Shown piece after piece: positions 45,978-56,197 of a stretch of DNA of 64,000 nucleotides. Below the pieces are notes generated by a model. The model ran no database searches and was not told the origin of the DNA. It saw only the letters and a program-made list of their open reading frames with translations. Each line of letters opens with the position of its first letter. Position 1 is the first letter of the stretch. This DNA comes from Leptospirales bacterium (GTDB lineage: Bacteria > Spirochaetota > Leptospiria > Leptospirales > Leptospiraceae). The DNA lies in contig JAAFIR010000017.1 of NCBI GenBank assembly GCA_013297885.1, positions 1 to 64,000 of the forward strand. Direction: 5' to 3'. The position numbers and the translations under genes are program-made.

Positions 45978-47177
45978 TTAATCAATATCAAGTAAATGAC
46001 CCATCTTTTCTTTTTTTGTCAGTAAATAATGGTGGTTCTGTTCAATTGGTTTTATTTCCAAGGGAATTCTATCAACAACTTCAAGTCCATAAGCTTCAAG
46101 ACCAACTATTTTTCTTGGATTATTTGTTAAAAGTTTCATTTTGTCAACACCTAAATCTCTTAGGATTTGTGCACCAATTCCATAGTCTCGTAAATCAGGA
46201 GCAAAACCTAATTTCTCATTTGCTTCAACAGTATCCAAACCTTTATCTTGAAGATTGTATGCTTTTAATTTATTCACAATACCAATTCCTCTTCCTTCTT
46301 GCCTCATGTAAAGTACTACACCTGATCCTTCTTTTTCTACAGCAGAAAGTGCTGCATGAAGTTGAGGACCACAATCACATCGATTGCTCATAAAAATATC
46401 ACCTGTTAAACATTCAGAGTGAACACGAACTAAAAAAGGTTCCTCTTTTTTTACTTCACCTTTAATTAATGCAATATGAATTTTATCATCAATCAAAGTT
46501 GAATAAGCTCTAATTTTAAAGTCACCGTAATTTGTGGGAAGATTGGTTTCTACTTCTAAAGAAATTAATTTATCTTTTGTTCTGCGGTACCGAATCAAAT
46601 CTTCTATAGTATAAATATTTAGTTTATGTATTTCTGCAAATTTTTCAAGGTCTTTCATTCTCGCCATTGTGCCATCATCATTCATAATTTCACATATAAT
46701 CGCAGCAGGTTTTAATCCAGCAAGCACAGCTAAATCAACTGATGCTTCTGTGTGTCCTGCTCTTCGTAGTACTCCACCTTTAACAGCTCTCAAAGGAAAT
46801 AGATGCCCGGGTTTTACTAAATCATTTGGTCTTGAATTATCATTAATTAACACTTGAATTGTTTTAGCTCGATCTGCTGCTGAGATTCCTGTTGTAACAC
46901 CTTCTTTTGCATCAACTGAAACTGTAAATGCAGTTCCATGATGATCTCCACCAACATTCACCATTTGATAAAGCTCAAGACTTTTTAGTTTTTCTTCTAC
47001 CATTGGAATACAAATTAAACCTCTTCCATGAGTAGCCATAAAATTAATTGCTTGGTTATCTGCAAACTCAGCAGAAATTACTAAATCACCTTCGTTTTCT
47101 CTATCTTCAGAATCAACAAGGATAATCATTTTTCCAGATTTAATTTCTAATATTGCATCATCGATATTTTTTTTCAT
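45978..47177 (-). CDS. ribBA: Bifunctional DHBP synthase / GTP cyclohydrolase II
   Basis: Two early steps of riboflavin synthesis in one 399-residue protein. The N-terminal RibB half has [41 protein letters not shown] and [16 protein letters not shown]. The C-terminal RibA half has zinc ligands in [24 protein letters not shown] and LTNNPRKI. No FMN riboswitch was recognised in the 118-base upstream gap. Divergent from the STAS gene. Confidence 0.96.
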   Translation of the reverse strand: MKKNIDDAILEIKSGKMIILVDSEDRENEGDLVISAEFADNQAINFMATHGRGLICIPMVEEKLKSLELYQMVNVGGDHHGTAFTVSVDAKEGVTTGISAADRAKTIQVLINDNSRPNDLVKPGHLFPLRAVKGGVLRRAGHTEASVDLAVLAGLKPAAIICEIMNDDGTMARMKDLEKFAEIHKLNIYTIEDLIRYRRTKDKLISLEVETNLPTNYGDFKIRAYSTLIDDKIHIALIKGEVKKEEPFLVRVHSECLTGDIFMSNRCDCGPQLHAALSAVEKEGSGVVLYMRQEGRGIGIVNKLKAYNLQDKGLDTVEANEKLGFAPDLRDYGIGAQILRDLGVDKMKLLTNNPRKIVGLEAYGLEVVDRIPLEIKPIEQNHHYLLTKKEKMGHLLDID

Positions 47178-47295
47178 TCTTTGACCATTAGATAAAAAAG
47201 CTAGTTTATAACTATAAAAAAATCTTTAATTTGTTCTTGATTTGTTAAGATAAATTTGTTTTTATGTCCAAACACAGAAAACATAGAGGATTTTA

Positions 47296-47670
47296 ATGGA
47301 GATTAAACTTAATTCAGCTGGCAAAGTGAAAATCATTGAAGTAATTGGTAAATTTGATATAGAAAATACAGAGGAATTTGAAGTTGTGTTTAACAAACAA
47401 ATTGAATCTAAGCCCTCTATTTTAGCAATAGATTTAAACAAATTGGATTACATTGATTCATCAGGTATTGGTTGTCTCATTAAATCTTTAAATAATATAA
47501 AAAACCAGAAAGGTTCCTTAATTTTAGTTGGATTAAAACCAATGATTTTAAATGTATTTAAACTTGCAAAATTAGATTTATTTTTTCAAATTATGACAAA
47601 TGAGGATTTTAAAAATAAATTTGTAAACGATGATGACTCAGACATTAATGAGTTGTTAGGAAAAAAATAA
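47296..47670 (+). CDS. STAS-domain anti-sigma factor antagonist
   Basis: A 124-residue SpoIIAA-like protein. The phosphorylatable Ser is in LDYIDSSGIGCLIKSL near residue 58. It binds or is phosphorylated by an anti-sigma kinase in partner-switching systems. None of those partners is adjacent, although a SpoIIE-like protein lies 2.2 kb downstream. The C-terminal tail is acidic. AGAGGA precedes the ATG. Confidence 0.88.
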   Translation: MEIKLNSAGKVKIIEVIGKFDIENTEEFEVVFNKQIESKPSILAIDLNKLDYIDSSGIGCLIKSLNNIKNQKGSLILVGLKPMILNVFKLAKLDLFFQIMTNEDFKNKFVNDDDSDINELLGKK

Positions 47671-47692
47671 GGAAATATTTCAATTTTCAGGA

Positions 47693-47732
47693 ATTAGGCT
47701 TTTATTCTTTAAAGCTAAAGTCTAATTTTTTC
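47693..47732 (+). terminator. Candidate terminator after the STAS gene
   Basis: ATTAGGCTTT (47693-47702) pairs in part with AAAGC…CTAAT (47711-47725), followed by TTTTTTC. The stem is imperfect, with a bulge of about six bases. Confidence 0.4.
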
Positions 47733-47954
47733 AACCACAGTTAATCAAAACAATAATTTTTTTCTTCTGCCTTAAATAATCAAATTTTTAATAAATAAAA
47801 ATAAACCTCTCATTTTAATTGAAATAATTTTGTAATTAAAACTTAATTAATTTTTCAATTTAAGGCTTTACATATAAAATATATCTTATAAATTTAATTT
47901 AAAATTCTAATTAGAAAATATTAGAATATTATAATATACTAAAGTAAGGTGATT

Positions 47955-48851
47955 ATGAAAAAAATAATATTAACCCTTTTAATTTCTTTTTTTATCAATT
48001 GTGGGAAAAAAGAAAAAATCGTTATTAGCGGTTCTGAAACAATGCATTCAATGATTTCTCAAGTGGCAAATGAATATAAAAAAGTAAATAAAGATATTGA
48101 AATAGATGTAAAAGGTGGTGGTTCTGGTGAAGGTATCCAAGAACTAATTTCTGGATTAACAGATTTTGCAATTAGTTCAAGAGAATTAACAGAAATTGAA
48201 TTTGAAAAATTAAATAAAGATAATCATCTTGAATCAATTTTAATTGCTTATGATGGAGCTGCATTTGTAGTTCATCCATCAAATCCTTTATCAGAAATTA
48301 CACTTGAAGAAGCTTCTGAAATTTTTACAGGGAAAACAAAAAACTGGAAAGAAATAAAAGGAAAAGATTCAGGAATTGAAGTGATAATTAGAGATAATTA
48401 TTCAGGTACTAGAGAATTTATAAAAGAACAAGTTGTAAAAAAATTAAATCTTGGAACAGATGAATATTTACAAAATAAAAAAAATGAATATTTAGAAAAA
48501 GCTAAAATTGCAATTAATAATGAAGAAATTACAGATTTGATTTTAAAAAATCCAAATTGTATATCATATATGGGAATGGGAATAGCAAATGCAAAAACTG
48601 AATTAAAACTTTTAAAATTTGCTAAAACTAGAAAAGATGAATTTGTAGTTCCAAATGTTCAAAATATAAAAGATAGAAAATACAAACTTTCACGTGGTTT
48701 AAAAATGTTTTATAAGTCTGGAAAAAACTCTAAAAAATTAGATGAGTTTGTAAGTTTTGTTCTAAGTGAAAAAGGGCAAACAGTAATTTTAAATTCTGGT
48801 TATCTTAGATCTACACTTCCTGAAGTTAAAGTTGAAGGAAAAAGAAACTAG
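47955..48851 (+). CDS. Phosphate ABC transporter substrate-binding lipoprotein (PstS-like)
   Basis: A 298-residue periplasmic binding lipoprotein with lipobox SFFINCG near residue 15. The body has ISGSETMHSMISQVANEY, GGGSGEGIQELISGLTDFAISSREL and FTGKTKNWKEIKGK, with SGTREFI, the usual PstS ligand segments. The Pst permease genes are absent nearby. I took the ATG at 47955 (AAGGTG upstream) over the GTG at 47949. Confidence 0.85.
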   Translation: MKKIILTLLISFFINCGKKEKIVISGSETMHSMISQVANEYKKVNKDIEIDVKGGGSGEGIQELISGLTDFAISSRELTEIEFEKLNKDNHLESILIAYDGAAFVVHPSNPLSEITLEEASEIFTGKTKNWKEIKGKDSGIEVIIRDNYSGTREFIKEQVVKKLNLGTDEYLQNKKNEYLEKAKIAINNEEITDLILKNPNCISYMGMGIANAKTELKLLKFAKTRKDEFVVPNVQNIKDRKYKLSRGLKMFYKSGKNSKKLDEFVSFVLSEKGQTVILNSGYLRSTLPEVKVEGKRN

Positions 48852-48852
48852 T

Positions 48853-49007
48853 TTTTTAATACTAGCAAAAGTGATTAAAACGGCGTCAAAAAATTTTGAA
48901 TAAAATTTTTTTGACGAAAGTTGAAAGCACGGTTTTTTTGTGGGTGCATTAATTTGTAAATAGTGTTTGTATTTTATTTTATACCAACCCACAAAAAAAT
49001 TTGCCCA
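48853..49007 (+). repeat. Dispersed two-hairpin repeat, copy 9 (type A)
   Basis: Leader TTTTTTAATACTAG, closing stem GCAAA (48866-48870)/TTTGC (49001-49005). Linker AGTGATTAAAACGG. Hairpin 1 CGTCAAAAAATTTTGAATAAAATTTTTTTGACG (48885-48917). Linker AAGTTGAAAGCACGG. Hairpin 2 TTTTTTTGTGGGT facing ACCAACCCACAAAAAAA (48934-49000) with a long loop. Confidence 0.85.
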
Positions 49008-49134
49008 TATTTGAATTCAGAAAAATCAATAATTTATCAATAAAATTTTTAACTATTCGATCTTAGTTAGTCAGCACAAGGTAAAGCTTGATTAGAATTG
49101 AATAAAAAAAAGAATAGCATTCAAAGAAATTTTC

Positions 49135-49884
49135 ATGAAACTTTATTCAGAACTTGCAGAGTATTATTACGAAATCGAAAAACCGGGTAGAAAATTTATT
49201 CAAGAAGTAAAATTTTTAGATGCAATTTTTAAAAAACACAAAGTGAAATCTGTTTTAGATTTAGGTTGTGGAACTGGTGAACATTCTCATGCAATGAAAA
49301 CTCTGGGTTATCAAGTTTCTGGAATAGATTCTTCAATGGAAATGATTAATTATGCAAAAAAAAGATTTCCAGAAATTGATTTTCAAGTTTCAGATATGCA
49401 AAATTTTTTAACCCCAAATTCATATGATGGAATTTATTGTATTTTTGGAACTTTTAATTATTTAACTGAAGAACAAGAAATTTTAAAATGTATAGACCAC
49501 ACTAGAAAAAATTTAAAACAAGCAGGAATTTTTGTTTTAGAAGTTTGGAATGCAATTCCATTTCAAATTATAAAACGTAAACCTTTAACAACTGTTAGCC
49601 AGTCAAGAGTTGGTTCTATAACTATCCAAAGAGATAGAGGTTTTAAGATAAAAAGTATTGAACCAAAACCAGAAAATCCAACATTGGTTGAAGTGAACTA
49701 TGTTTATTATTTGGCTCAAAAAGAAATTAAAGATAAACATTTAATGAGAGTTTTTAAACTAGATGAAGTTATTAGTTATTTAAAAAAATTTCAGTTTGAG
49801 TTATTACATATTTTTAGTAATTATGCAGGTGAAAAGTATTTACAATATGGTTCTAGAATTTTGATTGTTCTACAAAAAAAATGA
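49135..49884 (+). CDS. SAM-dependent class I methyltransferase
   Basis: A 249-residue methyltransferase. Motif I is VLDLGCGTGEHSHAMKTLGYQVSGIDSSMEM, followed by a motif IV-like segment DGIYCIFGTFNYL. No specific substrate is suggested. Its stop overlaps the next ATG by four bases, so it is coupled to the SpoIIE-like gene. Confidence 0.85.
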   Translation: MKLYSELAEYYYEIEKPGRKFIQEVKFLDAIFKKHKVKSVLDLGCGTGEHSHAMKTLGYQVSGIDSSMEMINYAKKRFPEIDFQVSDMQNFLTPNSYDGIYCIFGTFNYLTEEQEILKCIDHTRKNLKQAGIFVLEVWNAIPFQIIKRKPLTTVSQSRVGSITIQRDRGFKIKSIEPKPENPTLVEVNYVYYLAQKEIKDKHLMRVFKLDEVISYLKKFQFELLHIFSNYAGEKYLQYGSRILIVLQKK

Positions 49885-50981
49885 ATTTTAAATTAAGAGT
49901 TTCTATTATTGCAGGTTTATTAGTTTTTTTATCTTTCCAAGCTTTTTATTTAATCGAATACTTTTATTTTTTTAGCTCAATAAATTTTATGGCAGATGAA
50001 AATTTCCACATCGGAAGATTTTTTATATCAGTATCATTTTCATTTTTAGCAGGACTTTTAGTTTATATTTATACAAATAATTTTTATAATTCTTTAAGAG
50101 ATTTATCACATAAAATTCAAGTTTGGGGAAATACTTTAGAAAAACCTGTTGAAAGTATTTCAGTTCTAAAAAAAGATCCAGATATTGAATCTTTGGAAAA
50201 ATTTTTGATTCGAGCAATTGAAGAAAATGAAAAAAAAGTTTCAGAAAAATTTAAACGTGAATTAGAAAAAAATAATACCTTGATAGTAGAAAGTTTTAAA
50301 CCCTTTTTGCCAGAAAATAAACTTGGTGGAATTGAATTTTTAGATGCATCTATTTTTCCATCTAGTTCTCATAATTTTGATTATGATTTAGTGCAGATTG
50401 TAGAAACCGAAAAAGGTTTTATTATGCTTCTAACAGGTTTTGAAAAATCAGAAATTTTTGAATCAATTTACAAATTAAAATTAAAATCAATTTGTTCCAC
50501 TCTAGAAAATTTATTTTATTTTAAAGAAGAAGAAATTTTAAAATCATTAGAAAAAATTTTAGAACAAAATTATTTTCCAAATTTAAGGCTTTCTATTCAT
50601 TATGTTCCAAATATTTCATCACATCTATCTAGTTTACATTTTCAAAAAATGCCTATGATAATTTTAGACGATTCAGGAATATCTTTAATTCGTTCAGATG
50701 AGATTAATTTACCAAGTGGAAACAATCTAAAATTTCATCGTTCTGTTTTTGAACAAAAAACTTATTTAATTTTAATTTCAGATCATATACTTGATAAATT
50801 AAATATTTCTCCAAAAGAATTAATTTTAATTTTAGAAAAAGAAATATTTGCAAGACCAATTTTTTTAAATTCTAAAGAACTAATTTATCAAATAAGTGTT
50901 TTAATGGAAAAACTAGGTAGAGAAAAAAAACTAGATAATATCCTCGATTGGTTCTTTGCAATAGTGCTTTTAAAAAAGTAA
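49881..50981 (+). CDS. Membrane protein with degenerate SpoIIE/PP2C-like domain
   Basis: A 366-residue protein. Two membrane helices flank a short extracytoplasmic segment (residues about 5-30 and 50-68), followed by a HAMP-like linker. The C-terminal 240 residues follow the SpoIIE layout: an opening ASIFPSSSHNFDYDLVQIVETEKGFIMLLTG in place of 'GDYYD…IGDVSGKG', a middle DDSGISLIRS in place of 'G…', and an ending NILDWFFAIVLLKK in place of 'DDiTLvvL'. The metal-binding Asps are lost, so phosphatase activity is unlikely. Inference from layout only. Confidence 0.55.
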   Translation: MNFKLRVSIIAGLLVFLSFQAFYLIEYFYFFSSINFMADENFHIGRFFISVSFSFLAGLLVYIYTNNFYNSLRDLSHKIQVWGNTLEKPVESISVLKKDPDIESLEKFLIRAIEENEKKVSEKFKRELEKNNTLIVESFKPFLPENKLGGIEFLDASIFPSSSHNFDYDLVQIVETEKGFIMLLTGFEKSEIFESIYKLKLKSICSTLENLFYFKEEEILKSLEKILEQNYFPNLRLSIHYVPNISSHLSSLHFQKMPMIILDDSGISLIRSDEINLPSGNNLKFHRSVFEQKTYLILISDHILDKLNISPKELILILEKEIFARPIFLNSKELIYQISVLMEKLGREKKLDNILDWFFAIVLLKK

Positions 50982-51856
50982 ATAGCCTATTATTTCATCA
51001 AGCAAAAGAAAAAAAAGTATTACTAGATTTTGAGTTTGATAAAAATATTATACCGTTTGTTTTTTCAGATCCCACAAGAATCAGACAAATTTTATACAAC
51101 ATAATTGGCAATTCAATTAAGTTTACCAATCAAGGCTCAATTCTTATTTTTTTAAATTCTAAAAAGATAAACCATGAATTTCAAGAAATTGAAATTAAAA
51201 TTCAGGACACTGGAATTGGAATTCCAAAAAACAAACTTCCTGAAATATTTAATCCATTTACCTAAGCTGATGCGGGTATTACCAGAAAATTTGGTGGAAC
51301 TGGACTTGGTCTTTCAATCACTGAAAAATTGGTGAAATTACTTGGCGGAGAAATATCTGTTAGATCTGAAGTTGGAGTTGGAACTTGCTTTACAATTAAT
51401 TTTCAATTTAAATATTCAGATAAAAAAATCAAAGATGAAAAAACTGAAAAGTCTCTTGATTCAGATTTTGCAAACAAATATCCTTTAAAAATTTTAGTAG
51501 CAGATGATAATTTAATTAATCGTGAAGTTGCTAATGGAGTTTTCAAAAAATTAGGTTTTCAAATCAAACTTGTAGAAAATGGAATCGAAGTTCTTGAGAC
51601 AATTAAGTTTGAATACTATGATTTAATTTTAATGGACTTACATATGCCTGAGATGGATGGTTTTGAAGCCACAAAAGAAATCATAGCTTTGCTTGGAGCA
51701 AATAGACCAAAAATAATAGCTTTTACAGCAGATTTAATTGATACTAGCAAAGATATTGTTTTTGAAACTGGTTTTGATGATTTGATGTTCAAACCTTTAA
51801 AGTTAGAAGAATTAGAATCTAAATTAGTTTCTATTTATAAACAAAAAAAAAACTAA
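50950..51856 (+). pseudogene. Truncated hybrid histidine kinase (HATPase + receiver), nonsense codon
   Basis: The frame from about 50950 encodes a HATPase region ([41 protein letters not shown]) up to TAA 51263-51265. The same frame then resumes [22 protein letters not shown] and a receiver domain ([29 protein letters not shown]). The intact paralog downstream has CAA (Gln) at the position of this TAA, so a C-to-T change interrupts the gene. The N-terminal sensor, membrane and HisKA parts are missing, so it is a 5'-truncated, nonsense-disrupted duplicate of the next gene. Confidence 0.85.
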
Positions 51857-51953
51857 GTGTTTACAGCTTCATTAGCTAAACATTTTTACAAATGTTTTTT
51901 AAAATTTTTGAATCACTTAAATCTTTTTTTTACTATAGATTTTCAAAAAGTAA

Positions 51954-54437
51954 ATGACTTTTCTTAAAGAAAGATTAATCTTGACTAGTAAAATTCACAT
52001 GATAGCAAGAATTCGAGTTTTTATATTTCTATTTATTTTTATTTTTCTATTTTCATGTGAAAACAAAAAAAATAATTTCCCAATTTTTAAAGGTGAAATT
52101 GATTTATCTCAATGGAATCCTGAAATTGATGGAATAATTGATTTAACAGGAGATTGGGAATTTTATCCAAATCAAAAATTAACTTATAATGATTTTCAAA
52201 CTAAAAGTTTAAAACCAGAATATTTAACCGTACCATCAACTTGGAGAGGAAAAGATTTTGGTACTTTAAAAATTGAAGATATTAATTTTGCAACTTATCG
52301 ATTAAAAATATTTTTAAAAGATGAATCCAAGATTTTTTCTTTTAAGATGTTAAATCATTCAACTATTTATAAAGTATTTTTAGATGAAAAACTAATTGCA
52401 GAAAATGATTTTAGAGTTAAAGAACAAGAATTATCTCCGTTCCACATACCTATTCATGATTTAAAATTAAAAACTGTTCGTAGAGAGTTAAATCTAATTG
52501 TCCAAATTGTTAAAAATAATCAATTTTATAATGGAATAAATGAAAAAGTGTATGCTGGAAGTTTTCGTGATATAAAATATTTTAAAACATTTAAACAAGG
52601 CATAGAATTAATAATTTCAGGAATTGTTTTTATGATGTTTGTTCATCATATTTTAGTCTTTTTCTTGAGAAAACAAGAAAAGGAATTTTTAGCATTTGCA
52701 ATTTTCTCTTTTTTGGTTTCTATTTGGTTACTTTTAGCTGGAGAAAAATTTTTCTACCAACTCTTCAATTATGAGTATTATGATTATTTATTTTTTTTAG
52801 AAAAATTATTACTGGGCTTTCTGCCTATTTCTGGGATTATATTTACTTACCAAATATATAAAGAATTTTTTAATAAATATATTTTCTATGGATCTATAGT
52901 ATTTTTTTTATTTTATATGTTTATAAATATTTTCTTTTATAAATATTTTTATAAAATTTATTATTATTTTTTAATAATTTTGGTAATTGATTTATTTTAT
53001 AGCGTAATTATAACTATACAATCAATTTTAAAAAAACAAATTAAAGGAAAAATTAGTTTTTTTGGTTTTTTAATTCTAGCCATTACAGTTTTAAATGATG
53101 CTTTAAGTTCAATGAATTTAATTCAATCAATTAGACTAACACAATATGGTTTTTTAGGATTTATGTTTTCTAAAAGTTTTATTTTGTCAGAGAGATATTC
53201 AAATACATTTGATGAACTAGAAGAATTAACTTCTCTTTTGGAAGAAAAAGTCAATGAAAGAACTAAAGAATTAGTAATCGCGAAAGAAAAAGCTGAAAAA
53301 GCAAATCAAGCAAAATCTATTTTTGTAGCAACAACTAGTCACGAAATTAGAACTCCAATGAACGGAATAATTGGAATGTCAAATTTACTTTTAACAACAG
53401 AACAAAACGATGAACAAAAAAAATATGTAGAAATGATTCAAAGCTCAGCTAATTCACTTTTAACTATTTTAAATGATGTATTGGATTATTCAAAAATTGA
53501 AGCTGATAAAGTTACAATTGAGTCAATTCAATTTAATATTGTAAAACTTGTAAATGAAGTTTATTTATTTTTGTACAATAAAGCTAAAGAAAAGAATGTT
53601 TTACTAGATTTTGAATTTGATGCTGAGATAATACCTTATGTTTTTTCAGACCCAACTAAACTTAGACAAATTTTGTATAATATTCTAGGTAATTCAATTA
53701 AGTTTACTGAAAAAGGTGTAATTAAGATTTTTTTAAACAAAATTAGTATTGAAGGAGATTATCAAAAAATTGAAATAAGAGTTCATGATACTGGAATTGG
53801 AATTCCCAAAGATAAAGTAGAAGAAATTTTTGAGCCATTCACTCAAGCTGATTCAGGTATAAGTAGAAAATTTGGTGGAACTGGGCTTGGTTTAGCAATA
53901 ACAAAAAAATTAGTAAATTTACTTGGTGGAAATATTGAAATACATTCTGAGATTGGAGAAGGGACTAGTTTTAGTATCTATTTTAATTTAGAGTATTCTT
54001 TGAAAATTAATCCTGAAAGTAATATAGATAAGAAGTTAGATTCAAAATTTTATTCAATTTATCCATTAAAAATTTTATTAGTAGATGATAATTTAATTAA
54101 TCGAGAAGTAGCAAAAGGGATTTTTACAAAACTTGGATACGAAATTGTTTTAGCTGAAGATGGACTTCAAGCAATTGAAAAATTGAAAAAATTTCATTTT
54201 GATTTAGTATTTATGGATTTACATATGCCAGTTATGAATGGTTATGAAGCAACTAAAGAAATCATTTCTATGCTTGGAGTGAATCGTCCAAAAATCATTG
54301 CTTTTACTGCTGATTTAATTGACACAAGAAAAGATATAGTTTTTAAAACTGGTTTTGATGATTTAATGTTTAAACCTTTAAAAATTGATGAATTAGAATT
54401 TAAACTAGTTACTATCTATAAACAAAAGAAGGTTTAG
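51954..54437 (+). CDS. 7TMR-DISM hybrid histidine kinase with receiver domain
   Basis: An 827-residue sensor kinase. A lipobox-like FLFSCENKK near residue 35 is followed by an extracytoplasmic galactose-binding-like domain (about 45-210: [23 protein letters not shown]), seven membrane helices (about 215-410), a short coiled coil, HisKA ([21 protein letters not shown]), HATPase ([31 protein letters not shown]) and a receiver ([15 protein letters not shown], phospho-Asp in [11 protein letters not shown]). A start at the later ATG near 52000 would give a more usual signal peptide. Paralog of the preceding pseudogene. Confidence 0.9.
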   Translation: MTFLKERLILTSKIHMIARIRVFIFLFIFIFLFSCENKKNNFPIFKGEIDLSQWNPEIDGIIDLTGDWEFYPNQKLTYNDFQTKSLKPEYLTVPSTWRGKDFGTLKIEDINFATYRLKIFLKDESKIFSFKMLNHSTIYKVFLDEKLIAENDFRVKEQELSPFHIPIHDLKLKTVRRELNLIVQIVKNNQFYNGINEKVYAGSFRDIKYFKTFKQGIELIISGIVFMMFVHHILVFFLRKQEKEFLAFAIFSFLVSIWLLLAGEKFFYQLFNYEYYDYLFFLEKLLLGFLPISGIIFTYQIYKEFFNKYIFYGSIVFFLFYMFINIFFYKYFYKIYYYFLIILVIDLFYSVIITIQSILKKQIKGKISFFGFLILAITVLNDALSSMNLIQSIRLTQYGFLGFMFSKSFILSERYSNTFDELEELTSLLEEKVNERTKELVIAKEKAEKANQAKSIFVATTSHEIRTPMNGIIGMSNLLLTTEQNDEQKKYVEMIQSSANSLLTILNDVLDYSKIEADKVTIESIQFNIVKLVNEVYLFLYNKAKEKNVLLDFEFDAEIIPYVFSDPTKLRQILYNILGNSIKFTEKGVIKIFLNKISIEGDYQKIEIRVHDTGIGIPKDKVEEIFEPFTQADSGISRKFGGTGLGLAITKKLVNLLGGNIEIHSEIGEGTSFSIYFNLEYSLKINPESNIDKKLDSKFYSIYPLKILLVDDNLINREVAKGIFTKLGYEIVLAEDGLQAIEKLKKFHFDLVFMDLHMPVMNGYEATKEIISMLGVNRPKIIAFTADLIDTRKDIVFKTGFDDLMFKPLKIDELEFKLVTIYKQKKV

Positions 54438-54444
54438 TTTTCTT

Positions 54445-54580
54445 AGGGCGAATTTTTGCTAAAGCAAAAACCGTGCTTTCTGCTTCAATCTTTTGTAAAC
54501 TCAACTTATTATTTAAAAAAACCTTCAAAGAGATACAAAAGGATTTTCGCTTCAATCACTTTCGCATAGTGTTGAAAAAA
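54445..54580 (-). repeat. Dispersed two-hairpin repeat, copy 10 (type A)
   Basis: Closing stem GCGAA (54448-54452)/TTCGC (54561-54565). Short hairpin TTTTTGCT/AGCAAAAA (54453-54470), linker CCGTGCTTTCTGCTTC, second hairpin TTTTGTA…TACAAAA (54491-54540), linker TCGCTTCAATCACTTTCGC and leader complement CTATAGTGTTGAAAAAA-like bases (54566-54580). Located between convergent genes. Confidence 0.85.
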
Positions 54581-54581
54581 C

Positions 54582-55163
54582 TTAATCTCTTTTTTCAAAT
54601 TCAATTATTGCTCCTTTTCTTGTAGTAATTTTAATTTTTTTTAGAATTTCATTTTTTGGAACTAATAACAAAAAAGAATATCTATAAATGATTTTTGTTT
54701 TTACATCTTGGTCTATTGGATAAACAAAATTATACGGAGCTCCCATTCCCATCATTCCTGAACCGGGATAATATCTGACTCTTGATATTGAATTTACTAT
54801 TTCTTCAAAATAATCATATTGCTTAATTGGAGTTTTATTATTGTATTCAAACTCAAATTTTAAAAATTCTGGAAATACTTTTGTCTCTGGAAAGAATCGA
54901 AATATATAAAAATCATTTTTTCCAAAATCTAAAAAATTGATTTCTTCCCAAATCAAGTCTGGGTCTTTAAAAAATCTTTGTGAAAAAGAATTTTTTAGAC
55001 TTAATTGTACTAATTCTAATTCTTCTTTATTTAATTTTTGAAATTCTCCGTAATATTTATTCCCAAAGTATTTAAATTCTTTATCTTTAGAAGCAATCCC
55101 TTTTAAGTAGTAATCATTTGTTGTACACGAAATAAAAAGTAGAATTAAAAATAATAATTTCAT
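54582..55163 (-). CDS. Putative lipoprotein
   Basis: A 193-residue protein starting at the ATG complementary to 55161-55163, directly followed by a lipobox (LLFLILLFISCTTN). A longer reading frame upstream has no signal and overlaps a divergent gene, so I reject it. The body is mixed alpha/beta with a Gly-Met rich loop (GSGMMGMGAPYNF). No family is recognised. Confidence 0.65.
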   Translation of the reverse strand: MKLLFLILLFISCTTNDYYLKGIASKDKEFKYFGNKYYGEFQKLNKEELELVQLSLKNSFSQRFFKDPDLIWEEINFLDFGKNDFYIFRFFPETKVFPEFLKFEFEYNNKTPIKQYDYFEEIVNSISRVRYYPGSGMMGMGAPYNFVYPIDQDVKTKIIYRYSFLLLVPKNEILKKIKITTRKGAIIEFEKRD

Positions 55164-55254
55164 TATAAAATTTAGACTTAAAAAATTTATATTTTTTTGA
55201 AAATTTCCGATACTCAAATTTAAGTTTCGATATTTAAAAAACCGAAAATATAAT

Positions 55255-55890
55255 GTGGAATCAGTAGAAAAGCCTAAGAAATTGTTGTACTTATCTATTT
55301 TATTATTTGGTCTTGTACTGATCGAAAAGTCTATTCCCAAAAAAAAACAAACTATTGTACAACAAAAAGAAGAATCACCAGTTCTTGAAGTTGTCCCAAC
55401 TAATGAAGAAGTCCACGAAAATGATATTTTTGCTTCTACAGAAACTCTTCAAGGAATTTATTTCATAAAATTTTATCAAGTAAACCAAAATACCAGAAGT
55501 AAACTAGTAAAAGTGCAACGTATTGTGAAGGGTAGTCTCAAAAAAAGAATCAAACTTGCATTAAAAGAACTAAAAACAGGTCCAAAAACTGAAGAACTAG
55601 AGAAGGGAGTTTTAACAAGTTTACCAAATAAGTTTTCTTACAATAAAAAATTTAAACTTATAGATGGAGTTTTACATATTTCTTTTGATGAGAGTTTCGA
55701 GAAAAATGCTTCCAAAGAATTAATGCAGGATAGAATTGATCAACTTTCTTTTACACTTTTGGAGTTTAAAGAAATCAAAGGTATTAAACTTTATATCAAC
55801 GAAACTGAAATTCGTGAACTAGGAAAAGATAAACTAAGCATTCCAGTTGTGATTAACAAAACTAATAATCGCAAAGTTGTGTTTTTATAA
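55255..55890 (+). CDS. GerMN-domain protein
   Basis: A 211-residue protein with an N-terminal hydrophobic anchor (LLYLSILLFGLVLIEK) and a GerMN-like region: YFIKFYQVNQNTRSKLVKVQRIV, LKELKTGPKTEELEKGVLTSLP, and LHISFDESFEKN… QLSFTLLEFKEIKGIKLYIN. GerMN domains are found in spore germination lipoproteins and, in non-spore formers, in envelope proteins. The start is GTG; the adjacent ATG frame stops after four codons. Divergent from the lipoprotein gene. Confidence 0.75.
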   Translation: MESVEKPKKLLYLSILLFGLVLIEKSIPKKKQTIVQQKEESPVLEVVPTNEEVHENDIFASTETLQGIYFIKFYQVNQNTRSKLVKVQRIVKGSLKKRIKLALKELKTGPKTEELEKGVLTSLPNKFSYNKKFKLIDGVLHISFDESFEKNASKELMQDRIDQLSFTLLEFKEIKGIKLYINETEIRELGKDKLSIPVVINKTNNRKVVFL

Positions 55891-55893
55891 TTT

Positions 55894-55990
55894 AGGGGAG
55901 TTCCCCTTCGGGTCGTGCTAGAAAAAGGTTCCGTCTCTTCGAGACCTAGCTTACGCTAGCTTTTTCAATCACTAACTCTTGTATTGAAAA
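55894..55990 (-). repeat. Dispersed two-hairpin repeat, copy 11 (type B, short)
   Basis: Closing stem GAGTT (55898-55902)/AACTC (55974-55978). One hairpin is almost absent (TTCCCCTTCGGGTCG). The other runs from GCTAGAAAAAG to GCTTTTTCAA with inner GTCTC-TTC-GAGAC and TAGC-TTAC-GCTA stems. The leader reads TTTTTTCAATACAAG in minus sense. It lies a few bases after the GerMN gene and directly beside copy 12. Confidence 0.8.
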
Positions 55991-56007
55991 AATTTAACAA
56001 TTAAATA

Positions 56008-56152
56008 AAAAATTTTTTACAACACTAGGGAAATGGATAGAAGCGATGTCAAAAAATTATGAATATAATTTTTTGACAGTAGCTGATAGCCAGGTTTTGA
56101 AAATAGTAAGGACTTAATTTATTAAGTTCTTACTATTTTCAAAATTCCCCCA
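56008..56152 (+). repeat. Dispersed two-hairpin repeat, copy 12 (type A)
   Basis: Leader TTTTTTACAACACTAG, closing stem GGGAA (56028-56032)/TTCCC (56145-56149). Linker ATGGATAGAAGCGA. Hairpin 1 TGTCAAAAAATTAT/ATAATTTTTTGACA (56047-56078). Linker AGCTGATAGCCAGG. Hairpin 2 with long arms TTTTGAAAATAGTAAG facing CTTACTATTTTCAAAA (56095-56144). Near-perfect pairing. Confidence 0.9.
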
Positions 56153-56163
56153 CCAAAACTAAT

Positions 56164-56180
56164 CCCCTTTAAGAAAGGGG
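56164..56180. other. Perfect 7-bp hairpin before the A2M gene end
   Basis: CCCCTTT-AAG-AAAGGGG forms a strong stem between convergent genes, 18 bases from the A2M stop codon. It has no clear T run on either side but could support termination of A2M transcripts. Confidence 0.4.
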
Positions 56181-56197
56181 GTTCTTGTGTTGAAAAA

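Noticed and set aside
47178-47295. FMN riboswitch upstream of ribBA
   Set aside because: The 118-base gap is AT-rich and lacks the conserved RFN elements.
51263-51265. TAA read as Gln (alternative code)
   Set aside because: Many intact genes here end in TAA, and the paralog has CAA at the same site, so a nonsense mutation is simpler.
55164-55340. N-terminal extension of the 54582 lipoprotein to 55340
   Set aside because: The extension lacks a signal peptide and overlaps a divergent gene; the ATG at 55163 gives a clean lipobox.
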